From: Mariprofundaceae bacterium
GTDB taxonomy: Bacteria; Pseudomonadota; Zetaproteobacteria; Mariprofundales; Mariprofundaceae
Length of the DNA: 7,660 bases
NCBI GenBank assembly: GCA_027035825.1
Contig: JALVTX010000151.1
Span: 1-7,660, forward strand
Reading direction: 5' to 3'
Below, piece after piece: positions 1-7,660 of this stretch. Position 1 is the first letter of the stretch. The number at the start of each line of letters is the position of its first letter. The notes under the pieces were generated by a model. The model was not told the origin of the DNA. It made no database searches and saw only the letters and a list, made by a program, of their open reading frames with translations. The translations under genes were made by a program, and so were the position numbers.

Positions 1-1412
<1,412 letters not shown>

Positions 1413-1417
1413 CGTCC

Positions 1418-1891
1418 ATGGAACGCGTACCCATGACCAAGCAGGGCGCCGAGGCGCTGCGCGAGGAGCTCAAGTACCTGAAGGGCGAGAAGCGCGCCAA
1501 GATCGTGGAGGCCATCTCCACCGCGCGCGCCCATGGCGATCTCTCCGAGAACGCCGAATACCATGCGGCCAAGGAGGAGCAGGGCTTCAACGAGGGCCGC
1601 ATCCGCGAGCTGGAGGACAAGCTGGCGCGGGCGCACATCATCGACCCCGCGACCATCAACTCGGACAAGATCGTGTTCGGCGCGACGGTGGACCTGATCG
1701 ACCTGGAGACGGGCACGGAGGTGACCTACCAGATCGTCGGCGTGGACGAGGCCGACCTGGAACAGGGGAAGATTTCCATCACCTCGCCGATTGCGCGCGC
1801 GCTCATCGGCAAGGAGGCCGGCGACGTGGCCGTGGTGCAGGCGCCGGGCGGCGAGCGCGAATATGAAATCCAGGACGTGCGCTATATCTGA
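1418..1891 (+). CDS. greA: Transcript cleavage factor GreA
   Basis: A 157-residue protein, against 158 in E. coli. GreA enters the secondary channel of RNA polymerase and stimulates cleavage of backtracked RNA, rescuing stalled elongation. The N-terminal coiled-coil hairpin (about residues 10-75) carries the tip motif HGDLSENAEYHAAKEEQGF, with acidic D41 and E44 at the same numbers as the two E. coli residues that hold the catalytic metal. The C-terminal FKBP-like domain has IVFGATV, SPIARALIGKEAGD and PGGEREYEI. The start was chosen because MERVPMTKQGAEALREEL aligns end to end with the E. coli N-terminus (MQAIPMT) and has a strong ribosome site 10 bases upstream. It follows carB by 5 bases, an order known from gammaproteobacteria. 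GreA rather than GreB is indicated by the N-terminus and by the carB context. Confidence 0.98.
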   Translation: MERVPMTKQGAEALREELKYLKGEKRAKIVEAISTARAHGDLSENAEYHAAKEEQGFNEGRIRELEDKLARAHIIDPATINSDKIVFGATVDLIDLETGTEVTYQIVGVDEADLEQGKISITSPIARALIGKEAGDVAVVQAPGGEREYEIQDVRYI

Positions 1892-2405
1892 GGCGCGACG
1901 CTGTCCCGCCTGCTCGGCCGCCTGCCTGCGCGCGGGGGCGGGTCGCCTGGCGCTGGCCCTGATGCTGGGGCTTCTGGTCGTGCCGGGCTTTCTGGCCGCG
2001 CCGGTGCTGTTCGCGCACCTGCCCACCCGGGCGCAGGCGGGCGAGATCGCCGGCGTGCTGTTTCACATCGCCAACCGCGGCGAGCTGCTGCTGGCGCTGG
2101 CCGTGGCGCTGTTCTGGCGCGGCCGGGCGGCGGGACGATGGCGCTGGTGGCCGTTGCTTCTGCTGGCGCTGCTCGTGGGCGTCAACGAGTTCGCGCTGTC
2201 GCCGATGATGGCCGATATCAAGGCCGAAATGGGGCCGATTGACGCCGTGCCGCCCGATGCGCCGTTGCGCCGGCGCTTCGGCATGCTGCACGGGGTGAGC
2301 GAGGCGCTGCACCTCGCGGCGACGCTGGCCGCGGCGTGGCTTGCGGCCCTGGGCTGGCCCGGGAGCGGCGGCGCGCGCGGGAAGCCGGAGGCGCCGGGCG
2401 CATGA
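1863..2405 (+). CDS. DUF4149 family integral membrane protein
   Basis: A predicted 180-residue inner-membrane protein of unknown function. About four hydrophobic segments are visible (residues 29-51, 71-86, 96-114, 145-164). Family hallmarks are APVLFAHLPTRAQAGEIAGVLF after the first segment and RRRFGMLHGVSEALHLAATL in the last, as in DUF4149/TMEM205-like proteins, which are often encoded near greA. The start is uncertain. The ATG at 1863 gives a 29-base overlap with greA, has no clear ribosome site, and adds about 25 residues that are not hydrophobic and contain four cysteines (C6, C14, C17, C21). The next ATG, at 1962, would cut into the first membrane segment, and I see no GTG or TTG start between. 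The end overlaps the next gene by ATGA, so the two are likely made together. The family call rests on recalled motifs. Confidence 0.8.
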   Translation: MKSRTCAISEARRCPACSAACLRAGAGRLALALMLGLLVVPGFLAAPVLFAHLPTRAQAGEIAGVLFHIANRGELLLALAVALFWRGRAAGRWRWWPLLLLALLVGVNEFALSPMMADIKAEMGPIDAVPPDAPLRRRFGMLHGVSEALHLAATLAAAWLAALGWPGSGGARGKPEAPGA

Positions 2406-3487
2406 CCGCGCGGCTCAAGGAATGGCTGGAGCGGCAGCTGGCGGACACCGAGATGGTGGCGCTGCTGGCCTCGCTGCTGGTCATCTTCCTGCTGCTGTCG
2501 CTCTTTGGCAACGTGCTGGCGCCGCTTCTGGTGGCGATTGCCCTGGCCTACGTGCTGGACGGCGTGGTCTCGCTTCTGGAGCGCTGCCGAATGCCGAGGC
2601 TGGCGGCCATCCTGCTGGTGGGGACGGCGGTGGCGCTGCTGGGGTTGTTCGCGCTGCTGGCCGTGCTGCCGGTGCTTTCCGAGCAGGTGGGGCGGCTGGT
2701 GTCGCAGGCGCCGCAATACGTGGCCAGCCTGCGCGATTTCCTGCACACGATGCAGGTGAAGTATGCCGGCTGGATCAAGCCGGACTATGTCCAGAACCTG
2801 GCGACGATGCTGGCCGGCAAGCTCCAGGAATGGGGCGCGGCGGTGTTCTCGTTCTCGCTCGCCTCGATTCCGGGCCTGATCACGCTGCTCATCTATGCCG
2901 TGCTGGTGCCGGTGCTGGTGTTCTTCCTGCTCAAGGACAAGCAACAGATTCTCCAGTGGACGCAACGCTTCCTGCCGCGCGAGCGGCGGCTGCTGCGGCG
3001 GGTCTGGCGCGAGGTGGACGTGCAGATCGGCAACTACCTGCGCGGCAAGGTGTGGGAGATGCTCGTCGTCGGCGGCGCGACCTGGATCGCGCTGGGCCTG
3101 TGCGGCCACCAGTACGCGCTGCTTCTGGGGGCGCTGACCGGCGTGTCGGTGTGGATTCCGTTCGTCGGCGCGGCGGTGGTGACCATTCCGGTGGTGCTGC
3201 TGTCGTTCTTCCAGTGGGGCCTGAGCGACGACACGCTGTACGCGCTGGCCGCGTACACGGTGGTGCAGGTGCTGGACGGCAACGTGCTGGTGCCGTGGCT
3301 GTTTTCCGAGGTGGTGGACATGCACCCCATCGCCATCGTGGTGGCGGTGCTGGTGTTCGGCAGCTTCTGGGGCATTCTGGGCGTGTTCCTGGCCATTCCG
3401 CTGGCGGCCCTGGTGCAGAGCGTGCTCAGGGCGATGATGGAGCGCGGCGGTCCTTCCGAGGATGACGCGGCGGCCGCGAAGCCGTAG
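2402..3487 (+). CDS. PerM / AI-2E family transporter-like membrane protein
   Basis: A 361-residue polytopic inner-membrane protein of the AI-2E transporter (UPF0118) family, close to PerM/YfgO of E. coli. Hydrophobic segments lie at about residues 20-56, 68-92, 152-177, 218-246, 250-271, 281-300 and 308-340, with a soluble stretch between about 93 and 150. Family signatures are VLVFFLLKD, QIGNYLRGKVWEM, VQVLDGNVLVPWLFSE, DMHPIAIVVAVLVFG and GVFLAIPLAALVQSVL. The PerM subgroup is of unsettled function; TqsA, in the same superfamily, exports autoinducer-2, but nothing here shows that role. Other members act as Na+/H+ antiporters. The start ATG overlaps the stop of the DUF4149 gene (ATGA), with GGAGG at 2387-2391 placed 10 bases before it; an in-frame upstream extension has no family support. 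The last dozen residues are hydrophilic (EDDAAAAKP). The family is certain, the substrate unknown. Confidence 0.93.
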   Translation: MTARLKEWLERQLADTEMVALLASLLVIFLLLSLFGNVLAPLLVAIALAYVLDGVVSLLERCRMPRLAAILLVGTAVALLGLFALLAVLPVLSEQVGRLVSQAPQYVASLRDFLHTMQVKYAGWIKPDYVQNLATMLAGKLQEWGAAVFSFSLASIPGLITLLIYAVLVPVLVFFLLKDKQQILQWTQRFLPRERRLLRRVWREVDVQIGNYLRGKVWEMLVVGGATWIALGLCGHQYALLLGALTGVSVWIPFVGAAVVTIPVVLLSFFQWGLSDDTLYALAAYTVVQVLDGNVLVPWLFSEVVDMHPIAIVVAVLVFGSFWGILGVFLAIPLAALVQSVLRAMMERGGPSEDDAAAAKP

Positions 3488-3502
3488 TTTTCGCGCCGTC
3501 TC

Positions 3503-3522
3503 GCCGGCCGCCTTGCCGGCCG
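3503..3522 (+). other. GC-only direct repeat able to form a hairpin, perM-yfgM gap
   Basis: GCCGGCCG occurs twice (3503-3510 and 3515-3522), separated by CCTT. Because GCCGGC is self-complementary, the two copies can pair as a 6-bp all-GC stem around a 6-base loop. No T-run follows on either strand, so it is not a typical intrinsic terminator. It could attenuate transcription or protect the mRNA end between the membrane-protein pair and yfgM. It could also be chance in such GC-rich DNA. Confidence 0.3.
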
Positions 3523-3560
3523 GGACTTCCGAAACAAGAGACAAGAAGAGAAAGGCACGG

Positions 3561-3567
3561 AGAGGAG
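3561..3567 (+). promoter_or_regulatory. Shine-Dalgarno site of yfgM
   Basis: AGAGGAG lies 6 bases before the GTG at 3574, in a purine-rich leader running from about 3531. It supports GTG as the start. I see no convincing -35/-10 pair in the 86-base gap 3488-3573. Confidence 0.7.
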
Positions 3568-3573
3568 CCCGAC

Positions 3574-4272
3574 GTGAACGACAAGACGCCAAGCCAGCAG
3601 CCCGAGCCCGCGGACATCAGCCGCGAGGAGATGGACGAACTGAGGCGCGAGATGCAGTCCGCGCGCCTGGCGGCATGGGTGCAGGCGCACCAGAAGCAGG
3701 TGGTCGCGGGGCTGGCGGCCGTGATCCTGCTGATTGCCGCCGCGAGCTACTGGCGCGAACACGAGGCCGCGCGGCGGGCGTCCGCCGCCACGCTCTACCA
3801 CCAGGCGCTGGCCGAGCGGCAGGGCGAGGCGCGCAAGGCGCTGTTGGAGCGGGTGGTGAAGGATTACGGCGACACCGCCTATGCGGGGCTGTCGCAACTG
3901 CTCCTGGCCGCGGCCGACGAGGCGAAGGCCGAGGCGCATCTGAAGGCCCTGATGGCCGACGCGCCCGATCGCGAGATCGGCTGGCAGGCGCGGCTGGATC
4001 TCGCGGCGCTCTACCTGCGCAAGGGGAACAAGCAGGCCGCGCGCGAGACGCTGAAGACGCCGGTGGGGCGCGATTACGAACAGCTGCGGCAATACCTGCT
4101 GGCGCAGGTCAGCGCCGATGACGCGTCGCGCGTCGCGCACCTGCAAAAGGCGGCGCGGGCCACGTCCCACGACGCGGCATTGAAGAAGGCCATCGAGGAT
4201 TGGCTGGCGAAGCTGGACGCTTCCTCCAGCAAGACATCCTCCGGCAAGGGCGCGGGGCAGGGAGCTTCGTGA
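3574..4272 (+). CDS. yfgM: YfgM family periplasmic TPR protein (SecYEG-associated)
   Basis: A 232-residue, single-pass inner-membrane protein; E. coli YfgM has 206. Known members sit with the Sec translocon and PpiD and help outer-membrane and periplasmic proteins fold after export. An acidic/basic cytoplasmic N-terminus (1-42) is followed by one membrane helix (43-59, VVAGLAAVILLIAAASY) with WREH after it. The periplasmic part holds helical TPR-like repeats of the YfgM/TPR_21 type: SAATLYHQAL, YGDTAYAGLSQLLLA, RLDLAALYLRKGNKQAARETL. The tail (215-232) is Ser/Gly/Lys-rich and looks disordered. GTG is the start, supported by a ribosome site 6 bases upstream; methionines at 20 and 27 would remove part of the charged N-terminus. 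bamB follows after 50 bases, the usual yfgM-bamB order, and this supports the name because sequence identity to E. coli is low. Confidence 0.9.
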   Translation: MNDKTPSQQPEPADISREEMDELRREMQSARLAAWVQAHQKQVVAGLAAVILLIAAASYWREHEAARRASAATLYHQALAERQGEARKALLERVVKDYGDTAYAGLSQLLLAAADEAKAEAHLKALMADAPDREIGWQARLDLAALYLRKGNKQAARETLKTPVGRDYEQLRQYLLAQVSADDASRVAHLQKAARATSHDAALKKAIEDWLAKLDASSSKTSSGKGAGQGAS

Positions 4273-4310
4273 GCGGAAAGCCGGCCATGGAAGCAAATGG
4301 GGGAGCAAGC

Positions 4311-4314
4311 GGAG
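4311..4314 (+). promoter_or_regulatory. Shine-Dalgarno site of bamB
   Basis: GGAG 8 bases before the ATG at 4323 supports that start. The in-frame ATG at 4287 would put 12 extra residues before the lipoprotein signal. Confidence 0.5.
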
Positions 4315-4322
4315 CAGGGCGC

Positions 4323-5489
4323 ATGAACGCCGCGCGCCGCAACGGACGACGCCTCCGCGCTTTGGGGGCGCTGGCGGGGCTGGCGCTGCTCGCCGGATGC
4401 GCGCTGTGGCCCGGCCACGAGGAGCGCGCGAAGGCCGCGGACGCGACAGCGCAAATGGCGGAGGAAGAGGTCTCGCGCCCTCTGTCGGTGGCCTGGGTGC
4501 GCGACGTGGATCAGCGCCAGCCGATGTCGCCGCCGGCGGCCTCCAGGCCGGCCGTGGCCGGCGATCGCATCGTGATTGGCGGCCGGGACGGGCGCGTGCA
4601 CGTATTCGACCTGGCGGGCGGCGAACGGTCGCGCCTGGCGCTGGACGCGCCCTGCGAGTCCGGCGCGCTGGCGCTGTCGCCCCGGCTGGTCGTGCTCACC
4701 GATGTCGAGGGCGGGCTCTATGGCGTGGACCCGGCGGCCGGCGTCATCCGCTGGAAGAAGACGCTGGCCTCGGTCGTCACCGGCCATCCGGTGGCCGTGG
4801 ATGGCGATTTCCTGGTGCAGACGGCGGACAACCACGTGTATCGCTTCTCCCCCGCAGGCGAGAAGCGCTGGAGCTTTTCCGGCCTGGCGGGCGGCTTCTC
4901 GCTGCAACGCGGCGCCTCGCCGCTGGTGCGCGACGGCATGGTCTATGCCGTGTTCAGCAATGGCGACGTGGCGGCGCTGCACGCCGATTCGGGCGACCTG
5001 GCATGGCGGCGGCAACTGCTGCTCCTGAACGACGCCATGACCCTGAGCGAGATGAAGACGCCGGTGGCCGATCCGGTCATCGCGGGCGACGTGCTCGTGG
5101 TGTCGTTCTACCAGGGGCGGTTGACGGGGCTCTCCGTGGCCGACGGCGAGGTGCGCTGGCAGCGGAGCATCTCGCTGAAGGACACGCCGCTGGTGGATGG
5201 CGATCGGATGTTCGCCGCCGCCAGCGATGGCCGCCTGCTGGCGCTGGATGCCGCCACCGGGGCCACGCTCTGGCAGCGCAAGCTGGATGACGGGGAACTG
5301 GTGGGGCCGGCGCGCTCCGGCGGGCGGCTGTTCGCGGCCTCCAGCACCGGCCGGGTGTATGCGCTGGACAGGCAGGGTCGCGTGCTGGGCCAGGCGAGCG
5401 TGCCGGGCCGCGTGGACGAGTCGCTGACGCCCGCCGCCGGTGGCGTGCTGGTGCGCGACCATCTGGGCGGCCTCTATCTAATCCGGTGA
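4323..5489 (+). CDS. bamB: Outer membrane protein assembly factor BamB
   Basis: A 388-residue lipoprotein, against 392 in E. coli. BamB binds BamA in the BAM complex and helps insert beta-barrel proteins into the outer membrane. The signal peptide has basic residues (RRNGRRLR), a hydrophobic stretch and the lipobox LAGC, with Cys26 as the lipidated residue. Residue 27 is Ala rather than Asp, which fits sorting to the outer membrane. The rest is a beta-propeller of PQQ-like blades, each ending in a G-x-x-x-W type turn: GVIRW (W144), GEKRW (W183), GDLAW (W228), GEVRW (W279), GATLW (W317), spaced 38-51 residues apart. SLQRGASPL resembles the SLRGKSAP loop of E. coli BamB, which is implicated in contacting BamA. 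LSEMKTPVADPVIAGD also aligns. The position between yfgM and der is typical. PQQ dehydrogenases share the fold but are larger and lack this context. Confidence 0.96.
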   Translation: MNAARRNGRRLRALGALAGLALLAGCALWPGHEERAKAADATAQMAEEEVSRPLSVAWVRDVDQRQPMSPPAASRPAVAGDRIVIGGRDGRVHVFDLAGGERSRLALDAPCESGALALSPRLVVLTDVEGGLYGVDPAAGVIRWKKTLASVVTGHPVAVDGDFLVQTADNHVYRFSPAGEKRWSFSGLAGGFSLQRGASPLVRDGMVYAVFSNGDVAALHADSGDLAWRRQLLLLNDAMTLSEMKTPVADPVIAGDVLVVSFYQGRLTGLSVADGEVRWQRSISLKDTPLVDGDRMFAAASDGRLLALDAATGATLWQRKLDDGELVGPARSGGRLFAASSTGRVYALDRQGRVLGQASVPGRVDESLTPAAGGVLVRDHLGGLYLIR

Positions 5490-5498
5490 CGATTCGGT

Positions 5499-5503
5499 GA
5501 GGG
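5499..5503 (+). promoter_or_regulatory. Probable Shine-Dalgarno site of der
   Basis: GAGGG lies only 4 bases before the ATG at 5508, a short spacing. The alternative in-frame ATG at 5571 has no recognisable site upstream, so this element favours the longer start. Confidence 0.45.
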
Positions 5504-5507
5504 ATCG

Positions 5508-6941
5508 ATGACCGGGGGCCCGCTCGCGCGGCCCGATGGTTCCGCGTCCGGCGTCGCGGCTGCTTCTCCGATGGGCGCCCCGGCGGGGCCCGCGCCCGTG
5601 GTGGCCATTGTCGGCCGCCCCAATGTCGGCAAATCCACGCTTTTCAACCGCCTGATGCGCGAGCGCCGGGCCATCGTCGATGATCGGCCGGGCGTGACCG
5701 TGGACAGGCTGGAGGCCTCGTGGTCGCTGGACGGGCGGCCGGTCACGCTGGTGGACACCGGCGGCATCGGCCTGGACGATGGCGGCGGCTTGCAGGACTG
5801 CATCGCGGCGCAGGTGGATGCGGCGCTCGACGTGGCCGACCTGGTGCTGTTCGTCGTTGATGGAACGGCGGGCCTGACGCCGCTGGATGAACGCATCGCC
5901 GACCGCCTGCGCCGGCAGGGGCTCCCGGTGCTGCTGGTGGCGAACAAGGCCGAGCGTCCGGAGTCGGCGCTGGAGTTCTTTGCCCTGGGGCTGGGCGAGC
6001 CGGTGGCGGTGTCGGCCCTGCATGGTCACGGCCTGCGGGCCTTGCGCGAGGCGCTGGCGGAGCGCATTCCCTGGCCCGAGGGCGGCGAGGCGGCGGAGGA
6101 TACGCGCGTCATCGCCCAGCTTGCGGTGATTGGCCGGCCGAATGTCGGCAAGTCCACCCTCATCAATGCCTGGCTGGGCCGCGAGCGGATGGCGGTCAGT
6201 CCCGTGGCGGGCACCACGCGCGACGCCGTGGACGTGGATCTGCCGTGGAAGGACGAGTCGGGCGAGGGCGTGGTGCGGCTGGTGGACACGGCCGGGCAGC
6301 GGCGTCGATCCCGCATCCGCGACGCGGTGGAGCTCGTGGCCCGCGTCAAGGCGCGGCAGGCGTTCGCGCGGGCGGACGCGGCGGTGCTGGTGCTGGATGC
6401 CGCGGCCGAAGTGGCCGAGCAGGACATGCGGCTCCTGGGCCTGGCCTGGGAGAAGGGCTGTGCGCTCGTCGTGGCCGTGAACAAGGTGGACTTGCTGGAT
6501 CACGATGCGTGGGCGCGATTTGCCGAGCGGCTGGATTTCCGGCTGCGCGGCCTGCCGGACGTGCCCGTCTGCCGCATCTCGGCGGCGAAGGGCAAGGGCG
6601 TTCGAGCCTTGCTGAAGAAGGCGGTGAACGCGGCGCGGCGCAACCGCACGGAGCTGGGCACCGGCGAGCTGAACCGCTGGCTGGAGCGGGCGCAGATGCG
6701 GCAGCATCCGCCCAGCGACGACGGGGCCGTGGTGCGCATGAAATACTGCACCCAGACGGCCACGCGGCCGCCGACCATCCGCATCTTCTGCAACCGGCCG
6801 GATGCCGTGCGCCAGTCCTACCGGCGCTACCTGGAGCGGGATTTCCGCCGCTGTTTCGATCTTGCCGGGGTGCCCGTGCGGCTGGAGCTGGCGGCCACGG
6901 ACAACCCCTATGACGACGGGAGAAGAAGGAAGAGACGCTGA
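5508..6941 (+). CDS. der: Ribosome-assembly GTPase Der (EngA)
   Basis: A 477-residue protein with two tandem GTPase domains and a C-terminal KH-like domain, needed for 50S ribosomal subunit assembly. Domain 1 has the P-loop GRPNVGKST (36-44), DTGG (83-86) and SALHG (169-173). Domain 2 has GRPNVGKST (209-217), GTTRD (235-239), DTAGQRRRSRI (260-270), NKVD (325-328) and SAAKG. The KH-like part runs from about 380 to the end and finishes with DNPY and an Arg/Lys-rich tail (GRRRKRR). Domain 1 departs from the family in two places: NKAE (146-149) replaces NKxD, the guanine-recognition motif, and PGVTVDR (61-67) replaces the usual PGVTRDR. Domain 2 keeps all motifs. The chosen start adds about 30 Ala/Gly/Pro-rich residues before VVAIVGRPN; ATG 5571 would give a more usual N-terminus but lacks a ribosome site. 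It lies 18 bases after bamB, the normal neighbour. Confidence 0.97.
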   Translation: MTGGPLARPDGSASGVAAASPMGAPAGPAPVVAIVGRPNVGKSTLFNRLMRERRAIVDDRPGVTVDRLEASWSLDGRPVTLVDTGGIGLDDGGGLQDCIAAQVDAALDVADLVLFVVDGTAGLTPLDERIADRLRRQGLPVLLVANKAERPESALEFFALGLGEPVAVSALHGHGLRALREALAERIPWPEGGEAAEDTRVIAQLAVIGRPNVGKSTLINAWLGRERMAVSPVAGTTRDAVDVDLPWKDESGEGVVRLVDTAGQRRRSRIRDAVELVARVKARQAFARADAAVLVLDAAAEVAEQDMRLLGLAWEKGCALVVAVNKVDLLDHDAWARFAERLDFRLRGLPDVPVCRISAAKGKGVRALLKKAVNAARRNRTELGTGELNRWLERAQMRQHPPSDDGAVVRMKYCTQTATRPPTIRIFCNRPDAVRQSYRRYLERDFRRCFDLAGVPVRLELAATDNPYDDGRRRKRR

Positions 6942-7387
6942 TGCCTGCCTACGAGGACGTGCGCGCGCTGGCCTGCCCGGCCAGGCACATGTATGACGTG
7001 GTGATGGATATCCCGGCCTATCCCGAGTTCCTGCCCTGGGTGGCCGACGCGCGCGTGCTGGAGCGGCGCGAGGATGAGCTGACGGCGGAGCTGGTCGCCG
7101 ATTTCAAGGGCATCCGCCAGTCGTTTCGCACCGTGGATCGCTTCGTGCCGGGCAAGCTGGTGGAAATCCGGCTGCTGGAAGGGCCGTTCCGCTTCCTGGA
7201 GAGCGTGTGGTCGTTCGAGGAGACGGGGCCGGAGTCCTGCCGGGTTCACTTCTCCATCGAGTTCGAGTTCAAGAGCATGATGCTCGGCATGGTGGCCTCG
7301 CCGGTGTTCGGCCATGCCTGCATGACGATGGCGCGGGTGTTCGAGGAGCGGGCGATGAAGCTCTACCGGGGGAGGGAGCAGGGATGA
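6941..7387 (+). CDS. ratA: RatA / Coq10-like START domain protein
   Basis: A 148-residue protein of the SRPBCC/START-like fold (polyketide cyclase/dehydrase family). Relatives are E. coli RatA (PasT), reported to interfere with 70S ribosome association, and mitochondrial Coq10, which binds ubiquinone; the true role of bacterial members is debated. Visible signatures are the N-terminal MYDVVMDIPAYPEFLPWV (17-34), FKGIRQSFRT in the middle, and the C-terminal FSIEFEFKSMMLG ... VFEERAMKLYRG helix. The start ATG shares one base with the der stop (TGATG), with AGGA at 6927-6930 placed 10 bases upstream. The end overlaps rnfH by ATGA. Length and motifs look complete. The ratA-rnfH pairing is common in proteobacteria and supports the name, while its tight coupling to der fits a link to ribosome function only as an inference. 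Confidence 0.94.
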   Translation: MPAYEDVRALACPARHMYDVVMDIPAYPEFLPWVADARVLERREDELTAELVADFKGIRQSFRTVDRFVPGKLVEIRLLEGPFRFLESVWSFEETGPESCRVHFSIEFEFKSMMLGMVASPVFGHACMTMARVFEERAMKLYRGREQG

Positions 7388-7660
7388 AGGTGACCGTGGC
7401 CTACGCGCTGCCGCACCAGCAGACGCTGGAGGAGCTGGATGTGCCCGAGGGCACGACCGTGGAGGAAGCCATTGCGATGAGCCACATCCTGGAGAAGCAT
7501 CCGGAGATCGATTTCTCCGTGAACAAGGTGGGTGTGCTGGGCAAGCTGGTGACGATGTCCACCGAGCTGCGCGATGGCGACCGCGTGGAAATCTACCGGC
7601 CGCTGCCGCGCAAGACGCGCGACCCGCACGCGGTGGACGCCAAAAAGGCGCGCATTCGCG
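7384..7660 (+). CDS. rnfH: RnfH family beta-grasp protein, cut at right edge
   Basis: Ninety-two codons are visible with no stop before the window ends, so the gene is nearly complete (E. coli RnfH is 96 residues). It belongs to the ubiquitin-like beta-grasp RnfH/RatB family. Signatures are VTVAYALPHQQTLEELDV, EGTTVEEAIAMSHILEKHPEID, NKVGVLGK and RDGDRVEIYRPL, ending in the basic RDPHAVDAKKARIR. The name comes from linkage to rnf electron-transport genes in some species; none are seen here, and the biochemical role is unknown. RatB in the RatA-RatB naming was proposed from gene neighbourhood and is not a proven antitoxin. The ATG overlaps the ratA stop (ATGA), with GGAGG at 7371-7375 lying 8 bases upstream inside ratA, so translation is probably coupled. 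Confidence 0.93.
   Translation, partial: MKVTVAYALPHQQTLEELDVPEGTTVEEAIAMSHILEKHPEIDFSVNKVGVLGKLVTMSTELRDGDRVEIYRPLPRKTRDPHAVDAKKARIR

Noticed and set aside
2341..3465. Long + strand open frame in another register across the perM-like gene
   Set aside because: Ala/Gly/Arg-rich translation without hydrophobic helices; the PerM-type signatures are in the register starting at 2402.
2402..3487. Autoinducer-2 exporter
   Set aside because: The family name comes from TqsA only; this protein is closer to PerM, and no quorum-sensing genes are nearby.
3503..3522. Rho-independent terminator after the perM-like gene
   Set aside because: The hairpin is short and no T-run follows, so it was recorded only as an inverted/direct repeat.
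2063..3592. Long open frame of 509 codons on the - strand, antisense to perM and its flanks
   Set aside because: Translation is rich in His, Arg and Gln with no domain pattern, a typical shadow of a GC-rich gene; the opposite frame encodes clear membrane proteins.
3034..4308. Long - strand open frame spanning the perM-yfgM gap
   Set aside because: Covers two well-supported + strand genes and shows only Arg/Leu-rich shadow sequence.
4074..5462. Long - strand open frame antisense to bamB and the yfgM end
   Set aside because: Low-complexity His/Arg/Gln/Ala composition and no recognisable motifs; bamB on the + strand accounts for the conservation.
5478..6707. Long - strand open frame antisense to der
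   Set aside because: Same shadow composition, with no start-site support and no family resemblance.
6941..7660. ratA-rnfH as a toxin-antitoxin module
   Set aside because: The naming was proposed from neighbourhood and one activity report; both are widespread housekeeping-type families, and RnfH has no demonstrated antitoxin function, so a defence or addiction role is not claimed.

Overview
This is a dense, high-GC bacterial window with nine protein genes, all on the + strand and almost gap-free. I see no RNA gene, mobile element, CRISPR array or phage-like gene. In order: carB (3' part only), greA, a DUF4149 membrane protein, a PerM/AI-2E family membrane protein, yfgM, bamB, der, ratA, and rnfH (cut at the right edge). 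The only gap of note is 86 bases between the perM-like gene and yfgM. A second of 50 bases lies between yfgM and bamB.

The content points to a high-GC proteobacterium of gammaproteobacterial or nearby deep-branching type. carB followed closely by greA is a known gamma-type order, and a DUF4149 gene often lies near greA there. yfgM-bamB-der is the conserved outer-membrane/ribosome-assembly block of Beta- and Gammaproteobacteria. ratA-rnfH is a common proteobacterial pair. BamB carries a lipoprotein signal, so the cell has a diderm envelope. I cannot assign a genus by reading alone.

Layout: 1-1891 holds the end of carbamoyl-phosphate synthase (pyrimidine and arginine precursor supply) and the transcript-cleavage factor GreA. 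1863-3487 holds two poorly characterised inner-membrane proteins whose reading frames overlap by ATGA. 3574-5489 holds the YfgM periplasmic chaperone-like protein and the BamB lipoprotein, which both serve envelope protein export and assembly. 5508-6941 is the double GTPase Der, needed for 50S ribosome assembly. 6941-7660 holds RatA (START/Coq10-like) and RnfH (beta-grasp), coupled to der by stop/start overlaps.

These are housekeeping genes, and I found no convincing new system. The points most worth a second look are the first GTPase domain of Der (NKAE where NKxD is expected, and PGVTVDR where PGVTRDR is usual), the composite gene order in which a perM-like gene rather than hisS precedes yfgM, and the uncertain start and cysteine-rich N-terminus of the DUF4149 protein.
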